From: Hallerella sp964397425
GTDB lineage: Bacteria > Fibrobacterota > Fibrobacteria > Fibrobacterales > Fibrobacteraceae
Direction of reading: 5' to 3'
Length of the DNA stretch: 43,136 nt
Assembly (NCBI GenBank): GCA_964397425.1
Contig: CAYNID010000011.1
Location: 1 to 43,136, forward strand
Shown: positions 1 through 7,861 of the stretch, piece by piece
Layout: every line of letters begins with the position of its first letter
Numbering within the stretch: the first letter of the stretch is position 1
The notes under the pieces: generated by a model
Seen by the model: the letters and a program-made list of their open reading frames with translations, nothing else
Database searches by the model: none
What the model was told of the DNA's origin: nothing
Made by a program: the position numbers and the translations under genes

Positions 1-2202
1 GCAACTAAATATGCGGGCGGCATCGTGGGATGTAATTTATATGGCATTGTGAGCGGCTGCACGAACTCCGGCAGCGTCAGCGCCACCTACACCTACTCCT
101 CCTCCTACTCCTATGCTGGCGGCATCGTGGGTTATAATAAAGCCGGCACGGTCAAGAATTCCTATTCTTATATGAACTCCCTTCGCGGAAATTATAAGGG
201 AGGTGTTGCCGGAGGCAATGTGAATGAAGCCAAAATCATCAACTGCTATTATGATTCGGATGAGCTTCCCGGTGTTTCCGCGATTGGCAGCAATTCGGCA
301 ACGGCTACGGATGTCTCCGGTATGACTACCGCCAACATGCAGCGCGACCAGTTCGCCTGGGTTCTGAACACCACCAACGGCTCGGAAATGAACAGCGGCG
401 TTTGGAGCCGGAACGGCGGCTATCCCATTTTCGCCAATGCGGAGAACAAGGCGATTTACAGGGTCGTTTTCAACGATGATGGCGCAACGACGAACCGTTA
501 CACGGATTACCGCGGGCTAGTCGCGTTCCCGAGTGACCCGGAACCCACTGAGGGATACATGTTCAGCGGCTGGTACGATGCCAAAAACGTCAAGGTCAAA
601 ACCTCGACAGTCTTTTCTGCTGATCAAATGTTGAATGCCGTTTATATCGAAGCGACCGACGTCTATTTCACCATCCGCTTTTTCAACGCCGACTCGAGCC
701 GCCTGGATTCCCAGTCCGTCCAATACGGCAAAACGCCCACCTATTCGGGCATCCCCACACTTCCCAAAACAGCCGAGTTCTCTTACGTATTTGCGGGTTG
801 GCACGTGGAACCGACAGCCGCCACCGAGGACTTCGACTATTATGCGACGTATACGAAAACCACAAACTCCTATACGGTCACATTCTTGGATTTCGACGGC
901 ACCAAATTGCAGGAATCCTCCTACCTTTACGGTGCGACCCCGGGTTATGCCAAAACGCCCAAACGCACCTCGACAACCGTCTACGATTACACTTTCGCTG
1001 GGTGGACTCCCGCCGTGGTCAAAGTCATTGCCGACGCGGAATACAAGGCGGTTTACGATTCGTCCCTTGTCAAGTATACGGTCACATTCATGAACGGCTC
1101 TGACGTTTTTGAAACGCAACGGGTTTCTTATGGCACCGCCGCGGTCACTCCCAATCCGGCTCCAACCAGAGATGGGTACAAGTTCATCGGCTGGACTCCG
1201 GGTTACACAAAAATTACAGGTAACTTGACCGTTTCCGCCCTTTTCGAAGAACTGATATTGCGTTCGGTCTTCATTTATGACGATGACGGCGAAATCGTGG
1301 ATACCGTCACGGTGGAAGATAGTGAAAAATACGTTCTCCCCGAAGCGCCGGAAAAGAAGGGTCACGACTTTGTCGGCTGGTATGATGGCGACACGTTCGT
1401 AGGGAATTCGGGCGACACCCTTACGATATCCACGGATATTTCCTTGGAGGCCCGCTATGAAGTGAAGTCATACACGATCACGTTCAAGAACGGAACGACG
1501 ACATTGCATAGCGGAACGCTCCGCTATGGGGAAATCCCGACTTACACGGGTGCGACTCCGAAGAAACCGTCGACAGCGAAGTACAACTATACGTTCAAGG
1601 GCTGGAGTCCGTCCATCGTCCCTGTAAGCGGCACGGCAACTTACATGGCGGCATTCGACAGCACGTTGAATCTGTACAAAGTCGTCTTTTATGATTACGA
1701 TGGGGCTGTGTTGACTGAAGGATGGGTGACCTATGGCGACAGGGCGATTGCGCCGGATGTCCCACCCCGCAAAGGCTATGACTTTGTCGGCTGGGATGCA
1801 AAATTTGACAATGTCGTCTCAGACATGAATGTGACCGCGATTTATAAGGCTCTGAGCTCTTCAAGCATAGCAGGCTCCAGTTCGTCCGCGTTGAGCTCTT
1901 CGAGCGCAGCAAATCCCAGTTCGTCCGCATCAAGCTCTTCGAGCGTAGCAGGCTCCAGTTCGTCCAGCGGTTCGACATCCCTCCACGTGACGGCGCAGCC
2001 GCGGTTCAACTTGCAGGTGCAAAATCGGACGATTTGGGTGCAGAACGCCCGCATGGGCGAAAGCTTCGCCGTGTTCGATGTGCAGGGGCATGTCCTCCGC
2101 CGCGGGGTCGTGAACTCGACGGAACTGTTCCTCACCCTGCAAAACGCCGGCGCTTACATCGTCCGCGTGGGCACGGAAACGATGCGGGTCCGCGTCAAGT
2201 AA
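1..2202 (+). CDS. Large repeat-rich surface protein, 3' part (GLUG motifs, seven InlB-type B-repeats, poly-Ser linker, C-terminal sorting-like domain)
   Basis: The reading frame is open from the first base, so the N-terminus lies outside the window; 733 residues are visible. The first part has GLUG-like repeats (AGGIVG followed by a short Asn/Ser-rich turn). From about base 460 to 1850 there are seven Listeria-Bacteroides/InlB B-type repeats, each with the pattern Y-x-V-x-F, a G-Y/D-F-x-G-W core and a terminal A-x-Y. A poly-serine linker (about 1855-1970) follows, of the kind common in Fibrobacter secreted proteins. The last 70 residues form a beta-rich domain ending in RVRVK, resembling type IX secretion or gliding-type C-terminal sorting domains. 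The likely role is a cell-surface or adhesion protein; no catalytic domain is visible. The repeats and linker are seen directly; the secretion route is inferred. Confidence 0.8.
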   Translation, partial: ATKYAGGIVGCNLYGIVSGCTNSGSVSATYTYSSSYSYAGGIVGYNKAGTVKNSYSYMNSLRGNYKGGVAGGNVNEAKIINCYYDSDELPGVSAIGSNSATATDVSGMTTANMQRDQFAWVLNTTNGSEMNSGVWSRNGGYPIFANAENKAIYRVVFNDDGATTNRYTDYRGLVAFPSDPEPTEGYMFSGWYDAKNVKVKTSTVFSADQMLNAVYIEATDVYFTIRFFNADSSRLDSQSVQYGKTPTYSGIPTLPKTAEFSYVFAGWHVEPTAATEDFDYYATYTKTTNSYTVTFLDFDGTKLQESSYLYGATPGYAKTPKRTSTTVYDYTFAGWTPAVVKVIADAEYKAVYDSSLVKYTVTFMNGSDVFETQRVSYGTAAVTPNPAPTRDGYKFIGWTPGYTKITGNLTVSALFEELILRSVFIYDDDGEIVDTVTVEDSEKYVLPEAPEKKGHDFVGWYDGDTFVGNSGDTLTISTDISLEARYEVKSYTITFKNGTTTLHSGTLRYGEIPTYTGATPKKPSTAKYNYTFKGWSPSIVPVSGTATYMAAFDSTLNLYKVVFYDYDGAVLTEGWVTYGDRAIAPDVPPRKGYDFVGWDAKFDNVVSDMNVTAIYKALSSSSIAGSSSSALSSSSAANPSSSASSSSSVAGSSSSSGSTSLHVTAQPRFNLQVQNRTIWVQNARMGESFAVFDVQGHVLRRGVVNSTELFLTLQNAGAYIVRVGTETMRVRVK

Positions 2203-2219
2203 CTTGCGAAAAGACGGAA

Positions 2220-2250
2220 AAACGCGTACAGGATTGTGCGCGTTTTTTTT
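2220..2250 (+). terminator. Rho-independent terminator of the surface protein gene
   Basis: The arms ACGCGTAC (2222-2229) and GTGCGCGT (2236-2243) pair with one G-U. Eight T follow directly, 18 bases after the stop codon. Confidence 0.75.
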
Positions 2251-2270
2251 GTGCGCGGAATTGTAAATAA

Positions 2271-2312
2271 TTCGGAATGCGGAATTCGGAATGCGGAATT
2301 CGGAATGCGGAA
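2271..2312. repeat. Three perfect tandem 14-bp repeats
   Basis: The unit TTCGGAATGCGGAA is repeated exactly three times. Related fragments (GGAATTAG, GAGGAATTAG, AATTAGGAATTCGG) recur at 2310, 2450, 2640, 3065 and 3230, joining the other repeats of this gene-free region. Confidence 0.85.
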
Positions 2313-2359
2313 TTAGGGTTGCGGACTGAGAACTTTTCTTGGATGGTTTTTCGAATCAA

Positions 2360-2640
2360 AGCCTTTTCTGCGGATGGGGGAGTTTTACACGATTTGGATG
2401 AGGGCGGCGAGCCTTTTTTGTGCAGTGTGGGCTGCCCACTTGGAATAATGAGGAATTAGTAATTAGAAATGAGGAATGTATAATGCGGAATTGTGAGTTG
2501 AGACGAGATCATTCATTTTGATGGGGTTTTAACGGAGAGCCTTTTCTGTTGCGGTGGTGATCTTTGCACGGTTTGGACTGTGCAGGCGAAGTCGTTTTGG
2601 TGAAATTTGAACAGTTCGTTTTGATGCGGAAACTTTTTCG
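2360..2640. repeat. Left copy of a two-module intergenic repeat (A 2360-2460, B 2521-2640)
   Basis: Module A starts AGCCTTTTCT and continues with GGGGGAGTTTTACACGATTT. It recurs at 3144-3240 with few changes. Module B starts GGGGTTTTAACGGAGAGCC and recurs at 3278-3398. A and B share the opening GGGGTTTT(A/G)ACGG..AGCCTTTTCT, so all four look like diverged copies of one unit of about 100 bp. I see no credible coding frame. Confidence 0.75.
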
Positions 2641-2700
2641 TAGTTAGGAATGAGAAGTTAGGGATTGGATGTCAGAAGTTAGCGAGAAGGAATGTTCGAT

Positions 2701-3065
2701 GCTCCACCGCGCTTTCGGCGAACAAAAATTCAAACGGAAAAAGCTCCACCGAACAGCCGGTGACAAAAATCCAAACGGAAAAAGCTCCACCGAACAGCCG
2801 GTGACAAAAATCCAAACGGAAAAAGCTCCACCGAACAGCCGGTGAACAAAAATCCAAACGGAAAAAGCCCCACCGAACGTCCGGTGACAAAAAATCCAAA
2901 CGGAAAAAGGTCCTCCGCGCGTCCGGTGAACAAAAATCCAAACGAAAAAAGCTCCACCGGACATCTGGAGACAAAAATCCAAACGTAAAAAGCTCCACCG
3001 GACATCCGGCGAGCAAAAATTCAAATGTAAAAAGCTCCAGCGCGCGTCCGGCGGGCAAAAATACA
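2701..3065. repeat. Tandem array of nine 41-42-bp units with a variable hairpin core
   Basis: Each unit contains a conserved stretch close to CAAAAATCCAAACGGAAAAA and then GCTCCACCG, followed by about 12 variable bases. In most units the variable part forms a short stem, for example CACCG with CGGTG at 2747-2762. Where one arm changes, the other often changes with it: the unit near 2955-2973 has CTCCA paired with TGGAG. The last unit is incomplete. The units abut directly, so there are no CRISPR-type spacers. Minus-strand frames run open through the array only because the unit lacks stop codons. Confidence 0.85.
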
Positions 3066-3143
3066 ATTAGTAATTAGGAATTAGAAATTAGGAATGAGAA
3101 ATTGGGCTGTGGGCGGGAAACTCTTGATGGGGTTTTGACGGGA

Positions 3144-3398
3144 AGCCTTTTCTACGGATGGGGGAGTTTTACACGATTTGGATGAGGGCGGCGAGCTTTT
3201 TTGGTGCAGTGTGGGCTGTTCGTTTTGAATAATTAGGAATTCGGAATTAGGGTTGCGGACTGAAAATTTTCCTTGTGTGGGGTTTTAACGGAGAGCCTTT
3301 TCTGCTGCGGTGTGAAGTTTGCACGGCTTTGACGGCGAAAGCGAGCCGTTTTTGTGAAATTTGAATAGTTCGTTTTGAAACGGAGATTTTTTGTGCGG
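3144..3398. repeat. Right copy of the two-module intergenic repeat (A 3144-3240, B 3278-3398)
   Basis: It repeats modules A and B of 2360-2640 in the same order and orientation, so the two copies flank the 42-bp array. Module A copies share the stretch from GGGGGAGTTTTACACG to GTGCAGTGTGGGCTG. Module B copies share GTGAAATTTGAA(C/T)AGTTCG. From 3399 to 3592 I see only a faint further echo of the unit near 3488-3530 and no gene. Confidence 0.75.
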
Positions 3399-3592
3399 AG
3401 AAAAATTTTTTCTTGAAAAGGCTTCTGAAATTTGGAGTTCGAAATGAGAACTGAAAACTGGGAACTAAAAAATGATTGATTTGCACACGGAATACCTTTG
3501 CTGTAAATGGGCGGAAATTTGCGCGGAGTTTAAAGACCGCGACGGACTCGTTGAGGGAATCCGCTGATAAAAAACTTTCGCCATCGCAAAAG

Positions 3593-3617
3593 AAAAGGTC
3601 GCGATTTGCGACCTTTT
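3593..3617 (-). terminator. Rho-independent terminator of the pentapeptide protein gene
   Basis: There is a perfect 10-bp stem AAAAGGTCGC/GCGACCTTTT with a 5-base loop. On the minus strand a T-rich run follows. It lies 12 bases past the stop codon of the 3629-5071 gene. Confidence 0.8.
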
Positions 3618-3628
3618 GAAATTTGGCG

Positions 3629-5071
3629 TTAAATACCGGCGGCTTCGTCAGCCGATTTCTTGCGGCGTTTCTTCTTTTTCGGTTGATCCGTCGAAGAAGG
3701 CGCTTTGTTGACGGTTACGCTGGCCGCTTTTTCGCCCAGCTTGGTGAAACCGTATTCGCGCGGCTGGAAACCGTCGGGGAATTTGGTCTTGGTGTCGTAA
3801 ATGACTTTCTTCGCCGTGCATTTTTCAATATGCGCGCGGGAAAGGTCCGCCCCGGAGAAATCGACGTTTTCCATCTTGGTGTCGGCGTCGATTTTGATGT
3901 TCTGCATATTGGCGTTGCGGAAAGTGATGTTGTCAAGCTTTGCGCCCGAGAAATTGGCGCCGGTCAAGTTTGCCAGGTCGAAGCTTGTACGGGAAATCGT
4001 GGAATTGGAGAAGTTCGCCTTGGTGAGGTCCGCATTGTCAAAGATGTCTTTGAAAATATACGTTCCGTCAAAAACGGCCTTTTGCATAATCGCGTTGCGG
4101 AAAACGCTTTTGCTCGCTTCGCCGTCAAAGAAAGACGCCTTGTTCATCTTCGCTTTTTCGAAAGAGCTCTTGGTGACAACGCCCTTGTCGAAGACAACGC
4201 CAGAAAGATCCTGTCCGTTGAATTCCATGTTCTTGAGATTGGATTGGGCAAAAGAGGCTTTTTGGAGCTGGGCTTTGGACAAATCCACGTCGTTGAAATC
4301 CGTGAGTGAAAGGTCCGCGCTTTGCAAATTCACGTTGATGAATTTGGCGCCGCCGAAGTCCGCTTTCGAAAGGCCGGCTTTGGTGAAGTTCACGTCGTGG
4401 AGTTCCACACCGCTGAAGTTCGCGTTGATCAGGTTGCAAGCGGTGAAGTCCGTTTTGACGATGATGGCGTCATCGAGATTCGCCGCACCCATCAGGGAGC
4501 GGGAGAAGTTGGTGTTGGTCAGGTTCGCGTCGCTAAAGTCCGCTTGCGTCAAGTCCACATCGATGAACGAGGCGTTCTTGAGGTTCGCGTCGCTGAAGTC
4601 CGCCTTGTCGGAAACTTTCATCGCATCGAGACGGGCGTTTTCCAAGTTCGCTTTGGGGAACTGGGAGTCGAGGAGTGTCGCGCGGTAGAGGTTCGCCCCC
4701 TTCAAGTTCGCGCCTTTGAAGTTGGAATTGCGGAGGTCGGCACCGGAAAGAATGGCGTTTTCCAAATTGGCTTCGCGGAAATCCGGGTCGTTCATCACGG
4801 AACTCGAAAATTTGACTTCGCGGAGGTCGGCACCCCGGAACGATACCGGGCTGTGCGTCGCGTTGGATCCCGTGAAATCCGTGACATTCTTGACCGCTTT
4901 GGCGTTTTCAAATGTGAATCCGTCAATGTTTTTGCTGCGGAAAGAAACGTTGATTTCCTTTCCGTTCCAATCGGTTTGCTGTGCGAACGCGCCTGCGGCA
5001 AGCGTTGCCACCAAGAAAATGCCGAACTTGGAAGTCGGATGGAGATGCCTGTTCTTGAAGTGCATATTCAT
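3629..5071 (-). CDS. Exported pentapeptide-repeat protein
   Basis: The protein has 480 residues. The ATG at 5071 is preferred over a longer upstream frame because AAAGGG precedes it and it begins a clean signal peptide (basic start, hydrophobic FGIFLVATLAAGAFA, cleavage before QQTD). The mature part is almost all pentapeptide repeats of the A(D/N)L/F-x-x type (ADLRN, ANLKG, ADFSD, ANLTN), which fold as a right-handed quadrilateral beta-helix. The C-terminus is a lysine-rich tail (KKKKRRKK). Export is unusual, because well-known pentapeptide proteins such as the gyrase-protecting Qnr/MfpA are cytoplasmic; a structural or envelope role is more likely, but no function can be assigned. It is divergent from the flavoprotein gene at 5190, across an AT-rich 118-bp gap that probably holds both promoters. 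Confidence 0.85.
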   Translation of the reverse strand: MNMHFKNRHLHPTSKFGIFLVATLAAGAFAQQTDWNGKEINVSFRSKNIDGFTFENAKAVKNVTDFTGSNATHSPVSFRGADLREVKFSSSVMNDPDFREANLENAILSGADLRNSNFKGANLKGANLYRATLLDSQFPKANLENARLDAMKVSDKADFSDANLKNASFIDVDLTQADFSDANLTNTNFSRSLMGAANLDDAIIVKTDFTACNLINANFSGVELHDVNFTKAGLSKADFGGAKFINVNLQSADLSLTDFNDVDLSKAQLQKASFAQSNLKNMEFNGQDLSGVVFDKGVVTKSSFEKAKMNKASFFDGEASKSVFRNAIMQKAVFDGTYIFKDIFDNADLTKANFSNSTISRTSFDLANLTGANFSGAKLDNITFRNANMQNIKIDADTKMENVDFSGADLSRAHIEKCTAKKVIYDTKTKFPDGFQPREYGFTKLGEKAASVTVNKAPSSTDQPKKKKRRKKSADEAAGI

Positions 5072-5189
5072 TTCGTATCCCTTTATAAGAGTCCAATCAA
5101 AATTTTTGACTGCCTTAAAATAAATTAAAAAAAGACAATTGGACAAAAAAAAGAAGAGAAGTCCCTATAAAAAAACTATTTTGCAGGTC

Positions 5190-6398
5190 ATGGCTAGCTA
5201 TTTGAAGAAAAACTACGATGTTATTGTGTGCGGTGCAGGACCGGCCGGGCTTTATGCCGCCAATTGTCTTCAAAAAAGTTCGCCCACGCCGATTTCCGTG
5301 CTGCTTTTGGACAGGAAGCTGCCCTGGAAGGAACCCGTCGCTTGCGCGGAGGCCGTTTCCCGGAAGATTTTTTCCCGTTACTGGAAACCGAATGAAGCTT
5401 GGATCCGCCAGCATTTGGATGGCGTTTATTTTACATCGCCCGACATGACCCGGGTCGATTTCCGCATGGACGACTGCGGTCTCATTTTGAACCGGGCCGC
5501 ATTTCACCACGAAATGGCGGATTCTGCGGCAAAATTGGGCGTGGAATGCCATTTTGCGGATTCCGTCTGCCGGTTGGAGAGGGCGGAAAATTCCCAGTGG
5601 CAAGTCACCGTCCGTTCCGCAGAAAGCGGGGAAGAAACCGTTTTGTCCGCGAAAGCGGTCATTGACGCCACGGGGCCGGGGTCTAAAATCACGCGGGGCG
5701 TTCCCGGACTGGAATCCTTGGAAACGGGAAATTTCGATTTGGAATCGGCGGTTTTCGCCATCGCCGAGAACGTTCCCCACAATCCGCGCCGGATAGAACT
5801 TTTTTTCGGTTCCGAATTTTTTGCCGGCGGTTACGGCTGGATTTTTCCGAGAGACGGCAAGACGGTCAATATCGGATTGGTCGGCGCGCGCGCCTTTTTG
5901 AAAACGCACCCGCCCCTTGCGACTCTCCAGAAGTTCATGGCCAAGGAATATCCGGAGGCGAAAATTCTCGAAATCCACGGGGGAGCGATTCCCTGTGGAC
6001 AATCCTACTCCCCGACAGCCGCCCTGGGCGTTTTCAAGGCGGGGGATTCCGCGAGTACGGTGAATCCCATCAGCCGCTCCGGGATCGTCGAAGCTTTAAA
6101 AAGCGGTAAAATCGCCGCGGAGTCCGCGTTGGAGTGGATTCATGCGAAAACGGACGGCGAACGGCAAAAAATCGAACAATCCGCCCTTACCCGTTGGATG
6201 AAGATTCAAGGGAAAACGCACCGGAATTATCACCGCGCCAAAAACGGTTTCGCCTCTATCCGGGATGCCCAGTTCAACCGTTCCGCGCACCGTTTGGCGG
6301 CAATTCCCGAATCCAAAAGGACGCTTTTCCGGATCTTCTGGACAGTCCTGTCCTCGACCCCAGGTCTCCTTTGGAAAATGCGCTCTTTTTTTGTTTGA
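5190..6398 (+). CDS. Geranylgeranyl-reductase-family FAD-dependent oxidoreductase
   Basis: The protein has 402 residues from the ATG at 5190; a TTG at 5139 would add 17 mostly basic residues and cannot be excluded. The N-terminus has the dinucleotide-binding motif DVIVCGAGPAGLYAA (GxGxxG). Then come a conserved Cys/Ala-rich CAEAVS segment, a second FAD motif (VIDATGPGS) and a third (GVFKAGDSASTVNPISRSGI). This layout is typical of geranylgeranyl reductases and related p-hydroxybenzoate-hydroxylase-fold enzymes, which reduce isoprenoid double bonds or hydroxylate lipophilic substrates. The true substrate is unknown; quinone or isoprenoid-lipid metabolism is an inference. It heads an operon with sufE (13-bp gap) and a membrane protein. 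Confidence 0.8.
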   Translation: MASYLKKNYDVIVCGAGPAGLYAANCLQKSSPTPISVLLLDRKLPWKEPVACAEAVSRKIFSRYWKPNEAWIRQHLDGVYFTSPDMTRVDFRMDDCGLILNRAAFHHEMADSAAKLGVECHFADSVCRLERAENSQWQVTVRSAESGEETVLSAKAVIDATGPGSKITRGVPGLESLETGNFDLESAVFAIAENVPHNPRRIELFFGSEFFAGGYGWIFPRDGKTVNIGLVGARAFLKTHPPLATLQKFMAKEYPEAKILEIHGGAIPCGQSYSPTAALGVFKAGDSASTVNPISRSGIVEALKSGKIAAESALEWIHAKTDGERQKIEQSALTRWMKIQGKTHRNYHRAKNGFASIRDAQFNRSAHRLAAIPESKRTLFRIFWTVLSSTPGLLWKMRSFFV

Positions 6399-6411
6399 AG
6401 GTCTACGTTTC

Positions 6412-6858
6412 ATGAAAAGCATTCAAGAAGTGGAATCCGAAATCCGCGAAGTCTTTTTGAAATTCACGTCGCCGGATGATAAATGGACTTACCTGTTGAA
6501 ATTGGCCCGCGAACATCCGGGCATGGATGCCGCTTTGAAAAACGAAAAGTTTTTGGTCAAAGGCTGCGCGTCGCGGATGTTCCTTGTGCCGGAATTTCGA
6601 AACGGAATTTTGCATTTGCACATGGATACAGAAGTCGGGGCGGACAATCCGCTTATCAGCCGCGGCTTGGGCGCTCTCGCGCTCAAGATTTACGATGGGC
6701 GTTCGCCGGACGAAATCCTTTCGTCTGATCCGCATTTTTTCCAGGACATCGGTTTGCAGCAGGGACTTTCGCCAACGCGGGCAAACGGCTTTGCGAGTTT
6801 GTTGAAACAAATTTTTTTGTATGCGGAAGCGTTCAAGGCGATTTCCGCTGGAACCTGA
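6412..6858 (+). CDS. sufE: SufE-family cysteine desulfuration protein
   Basis: The protein has 148 residues, the usual SufE size. The ATG at 6412 follows GAAGG with a 10-base gap. The motif LVKGCASRMFLVPE matches the SufE active-site loop (V-x-G-C-x-S), whose Cys accepts persulfide from a SufS-type cysteine desulfurase for Fe-S cluster assembly. Downstream, the ISRGLGALALKIYDGRSPDEI segment is also typical. No sufS or sufBCD is in the window, so its partner is encoded elsewhere. A CsdE-type role is equally compatible with the sequence. Confidence 0.88.
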   Translation: MKSIQEVESEIREVFLKFTSPDDKWTYLLKLAREHPGMDAALKNEKFLVKGCASRMFLVPEFRNGILHLHMDTEVGADNPLISRGLGALALKIYDGRSPDEILSSDPHFFQDIGLQQGLSPTRANGFASLLKQIFLYAEAFKAISAGT

Positions 6859-6867
6859 GGAGATACC

Positions 6868-7434
6868 ATGCTCACTTTCATCGATTTGATGGGAAAAAAG
6901 AAAAACGACGACGATCCGGATTCCGAAGAAAATTCCGGGAACGAAAAGCAGAAAGTGAATGTTTCTGTCGGCTGGCAGGATATTTTGGTTTTGGCCCTAA
7001 TCGCCCTGGCGATTGTCGGCGGTTATCAGTATTATCAGCACACCAAGCGGGAAAGCGCGGAGATGTTCGCCCGTTGCGCGCTTCTTTACGACGGGGCCGA
7101 TTACGCGGCGGCATTGGCGTGTTACGACAGCACCATGGAACTGAGTTACATCCCGGTCGAAATGGACAGCTTGCGCGGCGTTCGCATCAGCGCCATCAGC
7201 GACATGCTGAGCGCGCAGCAGTTCGCATTGGAAGACGCCCAAAAGGCCTTGACTGCTTTTGACACGGTGGCTGCGGTGGCGGCGTTGCGCTCTTATCGGG
7301 GACCCGCTTTGTTGACCGGTTCGGATGCCGAAGAATGGAACGCGCTGCAAAGCGCATTTGCAGACAGCTTGATACAGGCGACGCAAGAAAAGGCGGACCC
7401 GGCAAACGCGCAGGATTCTACCGGTTCGAAATAG
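6868..7434 (+). CDS. Single-span membrane protein of unknown function
   Basis: The protein has 188 residues, and its start is fixed by GAGGAG seven bases upstream. The N-terminus is cytoplasmic-looking and highly charged (KKKNDDDPDSEEN). One transmembrane helix follows at about residues 38-54 (ILVLALIALAIVGGYQYY), then an Ala-rich helical domain of about 130 residues. The N-in topology with a helical extracytoplasmic part recalls TPR-like YfgM-type proteins, but the similarity is only architectural. It is third in the operon after sufE (9-bp gap). Its 3' end overlaps the convergent tsaE gene by 17 bp. Confidence 0.7.
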   Translation: MLTFIDLMGKKKNDDDPDSEENSGNEKQKVNVSVGWQDILVLALIALAIVGGYQYYQHTKRESAEMFARCALLYDGADYAAALACYDSTMELSYIPVEMDSLRGVRISAISDMLSAQQFALEDAQKALTAFDTVAAVAALRSYRGPALLTGSDAEEWNALQSAFADSLIQATQEKADPANAQDSTGSK

Positions 7435-7861
7435 TTTCGACGGTGATTTGACGCGTCTCGTCCTTTAAAATTTCGATTTGCAAGCGGTGCGTGACCGCGG
7501 AGTCCTCTTCGAGGCGTTCTGGCCATTCAATGAGCGTGACTCCGTTTTTGGTCATGTAATAATCGACTCCGATTTCTTCGAGGTCCGCATGGGGCGGCAG
7601 CCGGTAAAGGTCCAAATGAAAAATGGGCATTCCGTTCGGATTCGGGTATTCATGTACGAGCGTGTAAGTCGGGGAGTTGACTTGCCCTTCGAAGCCCAGC
7701 CCTTTGCAGATGCCGCGGCTGATGACCGTCTTTCCGGCTCCGAGGGTTCCATTCAGCGCGATGACTGATCCGGGCAAAAGCGTTTTTGCGAAGTTTTCCG
7801 CCCAGGCGAGCGTTTCTTCTTCGGAACGGGTCGTGACTGCAGAAGATGAATCTTGGCTCAT
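7418..7861 (-). CDS. tsaE: tRNA threonylcarbamoyladenosine biosynthesis ATPase TsaE
   Basis: The protein has 147 residues. The chosen ATG (7861) follows AAGGAGATGTT and overlaps the nspC stop as ATGA, so the genes are translationally coupled; the longer open frame is antisense to nspC. The Walker A motif is GTLGAGKT (about residues 37-44), followed by the family motifs SPTYTLVHEY and FHLDLYRL and the C-terminal LIEWPERL. TsaE is the P-loop ATPase that works with TsaB/TsaD in making t6A37 in ANN-decoding tRNAs. tsaB and tsaD are not in the window. Confidence 0.93.
   Translation of the reverse strand: MSQDSSSAVTTRSEEETLAWAENFAKTLLPGSVIALNGTLGAGKTVISRGICKGLGFEGQVNSPTYTLVHEYPNPNGMPIFHLDLYRLPPHADLEEIGVDYYMTKNGVTLIEWPERLEEDSAVTHRLQIEILKDETRQITVETISNR

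Noticed and set aside
517..1365. Minus-strand frame of 282 codons inside the surface protein gene
   Set aside because: It is antisense to seven clear InlB-type repeats and has no recognisable content.
2701..3065. CRISPR array
   Set aside because: Units abut with no unique 30-40-bp spacers, the variable part is about 12 bp and self-complementary, and no cas genes are nearby.
2644..3066. Three minus-strand open frames of 91-140 codons through the 42-bp array
   Set aside because: They are repetitive only because the repeat unit lacks stops; the frames mirror each other, have no ribosome sites, and the peptide is an odd Phe/Trp-rich repeat.
3623..5128. Plus-strand frames of 135-295 codons opposite the pentapeptide gene
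   Set aside because: They are antisense shadows; the minus-strand protein has a signal peptide and an unmistakable repeat.
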